From SCTD01 sp963781675 (lineage in GTDB: Bacteria > Actinomycetota > Actinomycetes > Mycobacteriales > SCTD01), in assembly GCA_963781675.1 (NCBI GenBank), contig CAWAGF010000002.1, positions 124,001 to 188,000 on the forward strand: a stretch of DNA of 64,000 nucleotides. Direction: 5' to 3'. The translations under genes and the position numbers were made by a program. Below, in pieces: positions 8,172 through 16,883 of the stretch. Below the pieces are notes generated by a model. It saw only the letters and a program-made list of their open reading frames with translations, made no database searches and was not told the origin of the DNA. The number at the start of each line of letters is the position of its first letter. Position 1 is the stretch's first letter.

Positions 8172-9178
8172 ACCTCGACGGCCTGCGGGTCGACGTGCGC
8201 GCGCACCTGGCGCCCCGGCCGCAGGTCCAGCCGCGCCAGGGTCGTCGCGTCGAGCGCCGCGGTCAGCCCGCGCGTCAGGCCGACCCGGGTGCTGCTGCCC
8301 TGCTGCTCCATCGCGGTGACCTCGACCGGCCAGCCGCCCGGCTCGTCGCCCAGCACCACCGCGGTCGGCGGGAACGCCAGGTGCACCGGCCCCTGCGCGG
8401 GCACCGGCAGGCGCTGGTCCCCCACCGCGACGTGGTCGCCGCGCCCCTCGCCGTCGAGCAGCACCAGCCCGACCAGGCCGGCGACGTACGGCGTGCGCGG
8501 GCGGCGGGCGACCTCCTCCGGGCTGCCCTGCTGCACCACCTGGCCGTCCTCGAGCACGACCAGGCGGGTGCCGAGCACGAGCGCGTCGACGAGGTCGTGC
8601 GTGACGAGCAGCGTCGGGCCGCCGAAGCCGGTCAGCCGCTCGCGCAGGTCGGCCCGCACCTGCGTGCGGGTGACGGCGTCGAGCGCGGCCAGCGGCTCGT
8701 CGAGCAGCAGCAGCGCGGGCTCCGTGACCAGCGCGCGGGCCAGCGCCACCCGCTGGGCCTGCCCACCGGACAGGGTGCGCGGCTGCTGGTGGGCGGCCTC
8801 CGCCAGCCCGACCGCGGCCAGCTCCGCGTCGGCGCGCGCCCGCGCCTCCTGCCGCCTGGCGCCCCGTGCCCGCAGGCCGTACGCCACGTTGTCCCGCGCG
8901 CTCAGGTGCGGGAGCAGCAGGCCGTCCTGCGGCACCACCCCGACGCGCCGGCGCTCCGGCGGGAGGTCCTGGAGCGGCCGGCCGTCGAGCAGGACGTGCC
9001 CCGCTGTCAGCGGCTGCAGGCCGGCCAGCGCGCGCAGGGCCGTCGTCTTGCCGGCGGCGTTCGGGCCGAGCAGGACGACCACCTCGCCGGGCGCGGCCGT
9101 CAGGTCGACGTCCAGCACGTGCTGCGGGCGGACGACGTGCAGCGCGGCGTCGAGGCCGGTCGTCGGCGCCTGGCTCAA
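8123..9178 (-). CDS. modC: molybdate ABC transporter ATP-binding protein
   Basis: This 351-residue ATPase starts at TTG 9176-9178, overlapping the modB stop (TTGA). The Walker A GPNAAGKTTA is near residue 36, the signature LSGGQAQR follows, and the Walker B reads LLLLDEPLAALD. The C-terminal 70 residues form a TOBE/Mop domain (VTAMEQQGSSTRVGL), the molybdate-sensing fold typical of ModC. It drives molybdate uptake with ModB and ModA. The last 16 codons overlap the convergent peroxiredoxin gene, an unusual arrangement that leaves no terminator between them. Confidence 0.9.
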   Translation of the reverse strand: MSQAPTTGLDAALHVVRPQHVLDVDLTAAPGEVVVLLGPNAAGKTTALRALAGLQPLTAGHVLLDGRPLQDLPPERRRVGVVPQDGLLLPHLSARDNVAYGLRARGARRQEARARADAELAAVGLAEAAHQQPRTLSGGQAQRVALARALVTEPALLLLDEPLAALDAVTRTQVRADLRERLTGFGGPTLLVTHDLVDALVLGTRLVVLEDGQVVQQGSPEEVARRPRTPYVAGLVGLVLLDGEGRGDHVAVGDQRLPVPAQGPVHLAFPPTAVVLGDEPGGWPVEVTAMEQQGSSTRVGLTRGLTAALDATTLARLDLRPGRQVRAHVDPQAVEVYPRSSIPRSRRSLAT

Positions 9179-9960
9179 CGCCGCACCCCGACCCAGCGGT
9201 CGCGCAGCAGCGCGAGCACGAGCACGCACACCGCGAGCAGGACCACCGACAGCGCGATCGCCGCGTCCGGGTCGGTCTCCAGCGCCAGGTAGACCGCGAG
9301 CGGCACCGTCTGCGTCCGACCGGGGAAGCTGCCGGCGAAGGTGATCGTCGCCCCGAACTCACCCAGCGCGCGGGCCCACGCCAGCACCGCGCCGGCGGCC
9401 ACGCCCGGTCCGACGAGCGGCAGGGTGACGGTGCGGAAGACGTACCAGCGGCCGCCGCCCAGGGTCGCCGCGACCTCCTCGTACCGCTCGTCCAGCCCGC
9501 GCAGGGCCCCCTCGACGGCCAGCACCAGGAAGGGCAGCGCGACGAAGGCCTCGGACAGTACGACGGCCGCCTGGGAGAACGGCAGCGTGACGCCGGTCAG
9601 CGCCTCGAGCGGCCGGCCGAGCACGCCGTTGCGCCCGAGCAGGAGCAGCAGCGCGACGCCGCCCACCACCGGGGGGAGCACGAGCGGCACCGTGACCAGC
9701 CCGCGCAGCAGGCTGCTCCCGCGCAGCCGTGCCCGTGCCAGCAGCCACGCCAGCGGGACGCCGAGCAGCACGCACAGCACGGTTGCGAGCGACGCGCTCA
9801 CCAGCGACAGGCGCAGCGCCTGCCCCACGAGCGGGTCGGCCAGCAGCTCCGGCATGCGCGTCCACGGCGCACGCAGCAGGAGGGCGAGCAGCGGCAGGAC
9901 GAGAAGGGCGAGGGCCAGCGCGGCGGGGACGGCCAGGCCGACCGGGGTGCGCCGCCTCAC
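9175..9960 (-). CDS. modB: molybdate ABC transporter permease
   Basis: This 261-residue permease starts at GTG 9958-9960. It has five to six transmembrane helices and the ABC-transporter EAA loop (VAATLGGGRWYVFRTVTLPL, cut short of its Gly-Ile). The motif ARALGEFGATITFAGSFPGRTQT is highly characteristic of ModB. It sits between modA and modC. A 43-base gap separates it from modA, and its stop overlaps the modC TTG. Confidence 0.93.
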   Translation of the reverse strand: MRRRTPVGLAVPAALALALLVLPLLALLLRAPWTRMPELLADPLVGQALRLSLVSASLATVLCVLLGVPLAWLLARARLRGSSLLRGLVTVPLVLPPVVGGVALLLLLGRNGVLGRPLEALTGVTLPFSQAAVVLSEAFVALPFLVLAVEGALRGLDERYEEVAATLGGGRWYVFRTVTLPLVGPGVAAGAVLAWARALGEFGATITFAGSFPGRTQTVPLAVYLALETDPDAAIALSVVLLAVCVLVLALLRDRWVGVRR

Positions 9961-10003
9961 GAGCCGGCCGTGCGTCGTCGGCCGGCTCGGCGACCGCGGC
10001 TGC

Positions 10004-10741
10004 TCATGAGAAGCCGGCGGCGGTGAACGCCTCCCGTCCCTCCGGCGAGGCCAGCAGGTCCAGCAGCTCCTGCGCCGCCCCGGCGTTCTCGCCGCCGCGC
10101 AGCACCACGGCGGGGTAGTCGCTCACCGCCTTCGCCGCCTCCGGGAAGGGCACGCCCTCGACGTCGGCCCCGGCCGCCTGCACGTCCGTGACGTAGACCA
10201 GCCCGGCGTCCACCTCCCGCAGGCGCACCTTCGCGAGGACCGCCTTCACGTCCTGCTCCAGCGTGTCCGCCGCGGGCTCGAGCCCAGCCGCCGCGAAGAC
10301 CCTGACCGCCGCCGCTCCGCACGGGACCTGCGCCGCGCACAGGGCCACGTCCAGCTCGGGCCGCGCCAGGTCGGCCAGCCCGCGCACGCTGCCGGGGTTG
10401 CCGGGCGGCACGGCGATCTCCAGCCGGTTGCGGGCCAGCACCCGGGGCTCGCCCCGGGCCTGCCCGGCGTCGAGGACGACCTGCATCGCCGCGGGGCTCG
10501 CCGCCGCGAACAGGTCGGCCGGCGCCCCGCTCGCCACCTGCTGCGCCAGCGCGCTGCTCGCTCCGAAGCTCAGCACCACCTCCACGCCCGGATGACTGTC
10601 CTCGTACGACGCGGCCAGCCCGGTGAGCACCTCGGTCAGGGAGGAGGCCGCGAGCACCACCACCTCGCGCTGCTCCGGCTCGGCCGGGTCCGACGTGCAC
10701 CCGGCGAGCAGCAGGACGACGCCGAGCAGGGCGCGCCTCAC
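10004..10741 (-). CDS. modA: molybdate-binding lipoprotein
   Basis: This 245-residue periplasmic-binding-type lipoprotein starts at GTG 10739-10741, overlapping the stop of the upstream regulator. A short signal peptide ends in the lipobox LAGC near residue 15. The motifs VVVLAASSLTEVL, FGASSALAQQ and GAPADLFAA bind the oxyanion in ModA proteins. Two cysteines in ALCAAQVPCG recur in actinobacterial members. It delivers molybdate to ModBC for molybdenum cofactor enzymes. Confidence 0.93.
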   Translation of the reverse strand: MRRALLGVVLLLAGCTSDPAEPEQREVVVLAASSLTEVLTGLAASYEDSHPGVEVVLSFGASSALAQQVASGAPADLFAAASPAAMQVVLDAGQARGEPRVLARNRLEIAVPPGNPGSVRGLADLARPELDVALCAAQVPCGAAAVRVFAAAGLEPAADTLEQDVKAVLAKVRLREVDAGLVYVTDVQAAGADVEGVPFPEAAKAVSDYPAVVLRGGENAGAAQELLDLLASPEGREAFTAAGFS

Positions 10742-11121
10742 GGCAGGGCCACCACGACGTTGGTCGCCTTGACCGAGGCCTCCGCCAGCACGCCCACCTC
10801 GAGCCCCAGCTCGTCGGCGGCCTCACGGCTCATGAGGGACACCAGGCGGTACGGCCCGGCCTGCAGCTCCACCTGCGCCATGACCCCGTCGCGCACGACG
10901 CGGGTGACGATGCCCGGCAGCCGGTTGCGGGCGCTGCTGCGCAGGGGCTCCGGCTCCTCCGCGAGCGCCTGCGCCAGCGCCGCCGCGTCGGAGCCGTCGG
11001 CGACCTGCCGGCCCGCCTCGTCCCGGGTCGTCGGGAGCCGCCCGCTCTCCGCCCAGCGCCGGACGGTGTCGTCGGAGACGCCGAGCAATGAGGCGACCTC
11101 GCGCATCCTCAGCTGCGGCAT
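10738..11121 (-). CDS. HTH-TOBE molybdenum-binding regulator
   Basis: This 127-residue protein starts at ATG 11119-11121. An excisionase/MerR-like helix-turn-helix (MREVASLLGVSDDTVRRWAESGRLP) covers residues 6-30. A single TOBE/Mop domain (LPGIVTRVVRDGVMAQVELQAG) covers about 65-127. Proteins of this layout stand at the head of mod operons and are thought to sense molybdate as small ModE substitutes. Its stop overlaps modA (GTGA). An inverted pair CCGCAC/GTGCGG (11125-11130 and 11144-11149) immediately before its start could be its own operator; that part is inference. Confidence 0.82.
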   Translation of the reverse strand: MPQLRMREVASLLGVSDDTVRRWAESGRLPTTRDEAGRQVADGSDAAALAQALAEEPEPLRSSARNRLPGIVTRVVRDGVMAQVELQAGPYRLVSLMSREAADELGLEVGVLAEASVKATNVVVALP

Positions 11122-11267
11122 GATCCGCACTCTACAGCCGCAGGTGCGGACCATAGACCGGGCGGTCGATCACCGTGAGACGGCGACTGGTGGGACGACC
11201 GGCTGGTCGACCTGCGGCTGCTCTGTCCGAACTGCCATGCTCAGACGGCGACCTGGTGTCGCAAGAA

Positions 11268-11342
11268 GGGGCCGTAGTCCAACTGGCAGGAGACACGCGG
11301 TTTAGGTCCGCGACAGTGCGAGTTCGAATCTCGCCGGCCCTA
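11268..11342 (+). tRNA. class-I tRNA with anticodon UAG (Leu by code), non-canonical
   Basis: The 75-base cloverleaf has a 7-bp acceptor stem (11268-11274 with 11335-11341, one G-U at the end). The anticodon stem is a perfect 5 bp (11296-11300 with 11308-11312) and the T arm is perfect (11318-11334, loop TTCGAAT). The anticodon loop is TTTAGGT, so the anticodon is TAG (11303-11305) with G at position 37, as expected for reading CUA. The discriminator base is A and no CCA is encoded. The variable loop is only five bases (11313-11317), whereas bacterial tRNA-Leu is class II with a long variable arm. The D arm has only three good pairs and 21 bases between acceptor and anticodon stems. Amino-acid identity is therefore uncertain. 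Confidence 0.75.
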
Positions 11343-11392
11343 CGAGTGGCTGGAGTGAGGCCGGCTGCCTCGGCCCGACTAGGTTCTGCCCC

Positions 11393-12339
11393 ATGACGCG
11401 AACGGTCGTGACCGGCGGGGCCGGCTTCCTGGGCTCGCACCTGTGCGAGCAGCTGCTCGCCGACGGCCACGAGGTCGTCGCGCTCGACAACTTCCTGACC
11501 GGCACGCCGGTCAACGTCGAGCACCTGATGGAGAACGACCGGTTCAGGCTCGTGAAGACCGACGTGACGGAGTACGTCCACGTCACCGGCCCGGTCGACC
11601 AGGTGCTGCACTTCGCCAGCCCGGCCAGCCCGATCGACTACCTCGAGCTGCCGATCGAGACGATGAAGGTCGGCTCGCTCGGCACGCTGCACGCCCTGGG
11701 CCTGGCCAAGGAGAAGGGCGCCCGCTTCCTGCTCGCCTCGACCAGCGAGACCTACGGCGACCCGCAGGTCCACCCGCAGCCCGAGACCTACTGGGGTCAC
11801 GTCAACCCGGTCGGCCCGCGCGGGGTCTACGACGAGGCCAAGCGGTTCGCCGAGGCGCTGACCATGGCCTACCGGCGCACGCACGGCGTCGACACCGCGA
11901 TCGTGCGGATCTTCAACACCCACGGCCCGCGGATGCGCCCCAACGACGGCCGCGCGATCCCGGCGTTCGCCAGCCAGGCCCTGACCGGCAAGCCGATCAC
12001 CGTCGCCGGCGACGGCAGTCCAGACCCGCTCGATCATCTACGTCGACGACCTCATCGCCGGCATCCTCAAGCTGCTGCGCTGCGACCTCGCCGGCCCGGT
12101 CAACATCGGCAACCCGCACGAGACCTCCGTGCTGCACCTCGCCGAGACCATCAAGCGGCTGACCGGCAGTCGACAGCGAGATCGTCTTCATCGACCGGCC
12201 CACCGACGACCCGACCGTCCGCCAGCCCGACATCACGCTGGCCAAGCGCGAGCTCGGCTGGGAGCCGAAGGTCGGGTACGAGGAGGGGCTCGAGCGCACC
12301 CTCGCCTACTTCCGCGCCCACCCGGAGCTCGTCCGCTAG
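11393..12339 (+). CDS. NAD-dependent epimerase/dehydratase, UDP-glucuronate decarboxylase-like; frame interrupted twice
   Basis: The start ATG is 11393. The Rossmann motif GGAGFLGSHL, the catalytic Ser/Tyr-x-x-x-Lys region (STSETYGDP, then VYDEAKRFAE) and the NTHGPRMRPNDGR motif match UDP-glucuronic acid decarboxylases and their relatives. The frame breaks near 12018 and near 12170. Between and after the breaks other frames carry the expected continuation (SIIYVDDLIAG, then DDPTVRQPDITLAKRELGW), ending at TAG 12337-12339. The total length is 945 plus two bases, so two single-base additions restore a 314-residue enzyme. It probably makes a nucleotide sugar for the glycosyltransferases downstream. 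Confidence 0.8.
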
Positions 12340-12350
12340 CGTCTGCGAGC

Positions 12351-13058
12351 GTGAAGCTGTCGGTCCTGGTCCCCGTCTACAACGAGGCAGCGACGGTCGC
12401 CAGCGCCCTCAAGCGGGTCCTCGACGTCGAGTACCCGTGCGACGTCGAGGTCGTGATCGTCAACGACGGCAGCAAGGACGGCACGGCCGCGATCCTGGAC
12501 GCCCTGGACGACCCGCGCGCCAAGGTCGTGCACCACCCGGTCAACCAGGGCAAGGGCGCGGCGATCCGCACCGCGAGCCAGGCCGCCACCGGCGACTACA
12601 TGATCATCTGCGACGCCGACCTGGAGTACGCGCCGGAGGAGATCCCGCTGCTGCTGGCCCCGGTGCTAGTCGGGCGAGGCCACGGTCGTCTACGGCACCC
12701 GCACCTTCGGCAGCCACACGGCCTACAGCTTCTGGTACGTCCTGGGCAACAAGGGCGTCACGATGTTCGCCAACGTCGTCTACGACTGCTGGATCAGCGA
12801 CCTCGAGACCTGCTTCAAGCTGCTCCCGCTGGAGCTGTACCGCGAGCTCGACGTCCGCAGCGCCGGCTTCGGCATGGAGGCCGAGGTGACCGGCAAGCTC
12901 CTGAACCGCGGCTTCCGGCCGTACGAGGTGCCCATCTCCTACAAGGCGCGCAGCCGCGAGGAGGGCAAGAAGCTCACCTGGAAGGACGGCGTCGAGGCGC
13001 TGTGGATCCTGTCGCCGCGAGCGGCGCGCGCGGGCGCCGGCACCGCGTCGCGGCCTGA
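12351..13058 (+). CDS. family 2 glycosyltransferase, polyprenol-phosphate mannosyl/glucosyltransferase-like; frame interrupted
   Basis: The start is GTG 12351. The N-terminal half shows the GT-A fold: VLVPVYNEAATV, VVIVNDGSKDGT, NQGKGAAIRT and the metal-binding CDADLEY. Near 12667 the frame shifts by one base and continues as EATVVYGTRTF, GNKGVTMFANVVYDCWISDLETCFK and KARSREEGKKLTWKDG. These are hallmarks of dolichyl/polyprenyl-phosphate sugar synthases. A second change near 13015 leads to RRHRVAA and a TGA at 13056. It would load a sugar onto polyprenyl phosphate, the donor used by GT-C membrane transferases such as the next gene. Confidence 0.82.
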   Translation: MKLSVLVPVYNEAATVASALKRVLDVEYPCDVEVVIVNDGSKDGTAAILDALDDPRAKVVHHPVNQGKGAAIRTASQAATGDYMIICDADLEYAPEEIPLLLAPVLVGRGHGRLRHPHLRQPHGLQLLVRPGQQGRHDVRQRRLRLLDQRPRDLLQAAPAGAVPRARRPQRRLRHGGRGDRQAPEPRLPAVRGAHLLQGAQPRGGQEAHLEGRRRGAVDPVAASGARGRRHRVAA

Positions 13059-13059
13059 G

Positions 13060-14707
13060 CGACCCCCACCGCGGCCACCCGGCCGCCCCGCACCACCGGT
13101 CCGCCGACGCACCCTGCGGCCGGCACGCGCGCCCGCCCCGCCGGGTCCCGTACGCGCTGACCGTCGCCTGGACGCCGCTGGGCGCCGCTGCTCCTGCTCG
13201 TCCTCGGCACCGAGGTACGGCTGCGCCAGTGGCTCGGCAGCCGCTCGCTGTGGCTCGACGAGGCGCTGGTCGCGCGCAGCCTGGTCAGCCGCGGCTACGT
13301 CGAGCTCGTCGCCGAGCCGCTGCAGGGCGACCAGGCCGCGCCGGTGCTGTGGCTGTGGGCCACGCGCCTGTCGCTCGACCTGTTCGGGGAGCAGGAGCGC
13401 CCGCTGCGCCTGGTGTCGCTGCTCGCCGGACTCGTCGCGCTCGTCCTCTCCTGGCGGCTGGCCCGGCGGCTGCTGCCGGGCGTCCTCGTCCCGGTCGCCG
13501 TGGCCCTCGTGGCGCTGTCACCCTCGCTCGTCTACTTCTCCAACGAGGTGAAGCCGTACAGCCCTGGACGTCGCGGTGGTGCTCGGCCTGGTGCTGCTGG
13601 CCCTGCGGGTGCGGGACGACGTGGCGGCCGCTCGCCCTCGCCGGGGCGGTCGCGGTGTGGGCCTCCTTCGCGTCGGTGTTCGTGCTGGCCGGGCTGAGCG
13701 TGGTCCTCGTCCTGCAGGCGCTGGCCCGCGCCGGGCTCGCCGCCGCCGCGCGCCGGGCGGCGTGGCTGTCGCCTGGCTCGCTGTCCCTGGGGATCGCGTA
13801 CGTCCTGGTGCTGCACCGGCTGGCCGACAGCGAGGTGCTGTCGACCTTCTGGGACTACACGTTCCCGGACGGCACCGGCGACCTCCCGACGTGGCTGCTG
13901 CGCCGGTCGATCGACCTCACCGTGACCCGCTGGAGCTGGCCGTGTGGCCGGTCGCGCTGGTCGCGCTCGGGCTGGGCACGTACCGCGTCTGGCCGGCGAC
14001 GGCCGCAGCAGCTGGCTGCTCGCTTCGCGGCGGTGCCGGTGCGCCCTGCTCGCCGCGGGGCTGTCAGCGCCTACCCGTTCGCCAGCCGGCTCGCGCTCTG
14101 GATCGCGCCCCTCGCCGCTCATCGCCCTCGCGGCCGTGCTGCCGCCCGCGCTGGACCGCGGCTGCCGCTCGGCCTGGCCGCCGTCGCGCTCGCCGTGGTG
14201 GCCGCGCCGATGGTCGGCGCAGGCGCTGCGGCAGACGGTCGACGTGCTACCACCGCAAGGAGCTCCGGCCGGTGATGGAGCAGCTCCAGGCCGAGAAGCA
14301 GCCGGGCGACCTGGTCTTCGTCGACATCGCCGCCAAGGCGCCCTTCGACTTCTACACCGAGCTGACCGGGCAGGGCCGGGACGGCGTCATCCTGTTCGCG
14401 ACCCCCGAGGAGATCGGCGGGCAGCTGCAACGAGGCGGCGGCGCTGCGCGACCGGGCGCTTCGCCGACCAGCGCGTCTGGGTCGTGTTCGCCCACCAGCT
14501 CGAGGACACCCGGCGGCTGGGATCGCGCGAGGACATGATCGGCCCGGATCGAGGACGTGACCAACCGCGCCCGCAGCATCGACCGGCGACGGTGCCAAGG
14601 CGATGCTGTTCGACCCGGCGGCGCGCGAGCGGCCGCCGAGCGACGAGCCGCGCAACACCGAGCGCTGCCTCGCCGTCTTCCGGACCGCGCAGCCCGCCGG
14701 CTCCTAG
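13060..14707 (+). pseudogene. GT-C/GT39-like polytopic glycosyltransferase, heavily frame-interrupted
   Basis: No single frame spans this gene. Its protein sequence can still be followed through all three plus frames from about 13150 to the TAG at 14705-14707. The N-terminal part has SLWLDEALVARSL, an acidic loop motif typical of GT-C/GT39 transferases, then several hydrophobic helices (LRLVSLLAGLVALVLSWRL, ALVALSPSLVYFSNEVKPY). The C-terminal soluble part includes PGDLVFVDIAAKAPFDFY and DQRVWVVFAHQLEDT. I count at least nine frame changes. Most are fixed by removing one C, and codon quality stays high throughout, which argues for sequence errors. The start codon is unresolved. It probably uses the polyprenyl-phosphate sugar from the preceding gene. 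Confidence 0.6.
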
Positions 14708-15417
14708 GGCTTGCGCGCGACCAGGAAGCAGCGACTGCCCGAACGGCGGGCCGGCAGACGCTCTCCAGGCGGCGGAGGACCGGGACGACCAGGCGGTCGA
14801 AGACCTGGCAGCGTGAAGCCGGCACCGGGAGGCGTGCGCAGCGCCTTCACGTGCACGTACCACGCCAGCAGCCCGATGCAGTTGACGTGGTGCAGCACCT
14901 CGACCCGCAGCCCCGCGGCCTCGGCCGCCGCGCGGAGCGACCGCCGGCGGTAGCGCCGCTGGTGGCCGATGGCCAGGTCGAACTCGCTCATCGCGCTCGG
15001 GAACGCCGGCACCACCAGCACCACCGCCCCGCCCGGCCGCAGCAGCCCGGCGAAGGCGCGCAGCGCCCCGACGTCGTCGGGGATGTGCTCCAGCACGTTG
15101 TACGCCACGACGGCCGAGTGCTCGGCGGTCTCCTCGATCGGCACCGCCAGCTCACGGACGCGCACGACCGGGTGGCCGGCGAAGCGGTCGCGCAGCTGCT
15201 GCAGCCGCGTCGGGTCCGCCTCGCTCGCGGTCCAGCGCGGGACGCCGGCGGCGGCCCAGTCGCCGGCGTAGTGGCCGAGGCCGCTGCCCACCTCGAGCGG
15301 GTCGTCGCCGAGGTGCGGCAGCGCGAGGTCGACCAGCCAGCGCCGGTAGTTCTTCGCCTCGACCAGGTCCTCGAGCACGTCGCTCTGCAGGCCGGTGTCG
15401 CCCTCGACCTCAGTCAA
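14704..15417 (-). CDS. class I SAM-dependent methyltransferase; C-terminal frame disturbed
   Basis: The start is TTG 15415-15417, overlapping the end of rdgB. The SAM-binding motif LEVGSGLGHYAGDW is near residues 40-53, followed by ASEADPTRL, YNVLEHIPDDVGALR and LLRPGGAVVLVVPAFP, typical of Methyltransf_11/25. From about 14810 the expected tail (QVFDRLVVPVLRRLESV, then a PPFGQS-like segment and FLVARKP) is spread over three frames. Three single-base additions near 14808, 14750 and 14728 return it to the same stop. The substrate is unknown. Position beside sugar-transfer genes suggests a lipid or glycan. Confidence 0.8.
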   Translation of the reverse strand: MTEVEGDTGLQSDVLEDLVEAKNYRRWLVDLALPHLGDDPLEVGSGLGHYAGDWAAAGVPRWTASEADPTRLQQLRDRFAGHPVVRVRELAVPIEETAEHSAVVAYNVLEHIPDDVGALRAFAGLLRPGGAVVLVVPAFPSAMSEFDLAIGHQRRYRRRSLRAAAEAAGLRVEVLHHVNCIGLLAWYVHVKALRTPPGAGFTLPGLRPPGRPGPPPPGERLPARRSGSRCFLVARKP

Positions 15418-16016
15418 CGAGCACCTCCACCAGCTTCGGCGCGAGCAGCCGGAACGCCTTGCCGCGGTGGCTGATCGCGTCCTTGTCCTCGCTCGACAGC
15501 TCGGCGCTCGTCACGTCGAGGCCGTCCGGCACGAAGACCGGGTCGTACCCGAACCCGTTGCTGCCACGAGGTTCCCGGACGAGGCGGCCGCGCATCTCGC
15601 CGAGCACGACGTCGCTGCGGCCGTCCGGCAGCGCGTACGCCGCCGCGCAGACGAAGCCGGCCGACAGCCGCTCGTCCGGGACGTCGACCAGCTGCGCGAG
15701 CAGCAGCTCGAGGTTGGCGCGGTCCTCGCCGTGCTCCCCCGCCCAGCGGGCGGACAGCACGCCGGGCATGCCGTTCATGGCGTCCACGGCCAGGCCGCTG
15801 TCGTCCGCGACGGCGGCGAAGCCGGTGTGCTGGACCGCCTCGCGCGCCTTGAGCAGGGCGTTGTCGGCGAAGGTCGCACCGGTCTCCGGGCCCGGCTCGT
15901 ACGACGCGACGTCGTCCAGGCTCAGCAGCTCCACGGAGCCGTCGAGGATCCGGCGCAGCTCCTCGACCTTGCCGAGCGTTGCGGGTGGCGAGGACGACCT
16001 GGGGCAGCCCGCTCAC
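15410..16016 (-). CDS. rdgB: XTP/dITP diphosphatase (RdgB/HAM1); frame interrupted once
   Basis: The gene starts at GTG 16014-16016, overlapping the rph stop, with LPQVVLATRNA at the N-terminus. Near 15979 one extra base shifts the frame, and the rest follows in the next frame: VEELRRIL, TFADNALLKAREAV, DDSGLAVDAM, GVLSARWAGEHG, GFGYDPVFVP and SHRGKAF. These are the nucleotide-binding and catalytic motifs of the Ham1 family. It hydrolyses deaminated purine nucleoside triphosphates to keep them out of DNA. The length is 606 plus one base, so 201 residues once repaired, normal for the family. Confidence 0.88.
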
Positions 16017-16753
16017 AGCTTCGTCGGGTCCCCGGCGTGCCGGCTCAGCGGCTGCGCGAGAGCGCCGGCCTGCAGCTCGCCCAGCTCGCGGATGCCGCCG
16101 AGCGCGAGGTCGAGCAGCGCGTCGAGCTCGTCCCGCCGGAAGGGTGCGCCCTCCGCGGTGCCCTGCACCTCGATGAGCTCGCCGTCGCCGGTGGCCACGA
16201 CGTTCATGTCGGTGCCGGCGGTGACGTCCTCCGGGTAGTCCAGGTCCAGGACGGGCGCTCCGTCGACGATGCCGACGCTGATGGCCGCGACGCTGCGGAC
16301 GATCGCCTGCGGCTTGCCGAGGTGGGCGCAGGCGTCGGCGAGCGCGAGGTAGGCGCCGGTGATGGCCGCGGTCCGGGTGCCGCCGTCGGCCTGCAGCACG
16401 TCGCAGTCGATCGCGATGGTGTTCTCGCCGAGCTTGCTCAGGTCGATCGCGGCCCGCAGAGACCGGCCCACCAGGCGGCTGATCTCGTGGGTGCGGCCAC
16501 CCACCTTGCCCTTGACCGACTCCCGCCCGCTGCGGGTGTGCGTGGCGCGCGGGAGCATCGCGTACTCCGCGGTCACCCAGCCGAGGCCGGAGCCCTTGCG
16601 CCAGCGCGGGACGCCCTCCTCGGCGCTCGCGGCGACCAGCACGCGGGTGCGGCCGAACTCCACCAGGCAGGAGCCCTCGGCGTGGTCCAGCCACCCGCGG
16701 GTGAGGCTGACGGAGCGGAGCTGGTCGGGCGCGCGGCCGTCGTGGCGGGTCAT
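16013..16753 (-). CDS. rph: ribonuclease PH
   Basis: This 246-residue phosphorolytic 3'-to-5' exoribonuclease trims tRNA 3' ends. It starts at ATG 16751-16753 (MTRHDGRAPDQLRSV). The motifs GSCLVEFGRTRVL, GWVTAEYAMLPRATHTR and CDVLQADGGTRTAAITGAY form the RNase PH active site, and FTEVQGTAEG-like EVQGTAEGAPF is present. Its stop overlaps rdgB (GTGA), the usual actinobacterial pairing. The 130-base stretch upstream to the next gene shows no obvious signal. Confidence 0.93.
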   Translation of the reverse strand: MTRHDGRAPDQLRSVSLTRGWLDHAEGSCLVEFGRTRVLVAASAEEGVPRWRKGSGLGWVTAEYAMLPRATHTRSGRESVKGKVGGRTHEISRLVGRSLRAAIDLSKLGENTIAIDCDVLQADGGTRTAAITGAYLALADACAHLGKPQAIVRSVAAISVGIVDGAPVLDLDYPEDVTAGTDMNVVATGDGELIEVQGTAEGAPFRRDELDALLDLALGGIRELGELQAGALAQPLSRHAGDPTKL

Positions 16754-16883
16754 GCCGTCGAGCCAACCAGACGGCGCCGGGGGCGCGACGGACGGGCGCC
16801 CTCTGCCGCCGGCGGCCGCCCCCGCACCGCGAGGACGTCGTGCGCCGAGCAGCAGACGCCGCGCGCCGTCGGCCGGGCAGCGG

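Noticed and set aside
8195..10026. Long plus-strand frames opposite modC, modB and part of modA
   Set aside because: Antisense to a clear molybdate operon and without domain content.
16754..16883. Possible small gene or regulatory RNA between rph and the MBL gene
   Set aside because: Only short, weak hairpins and no start with a ribosome site; nothing supportable.
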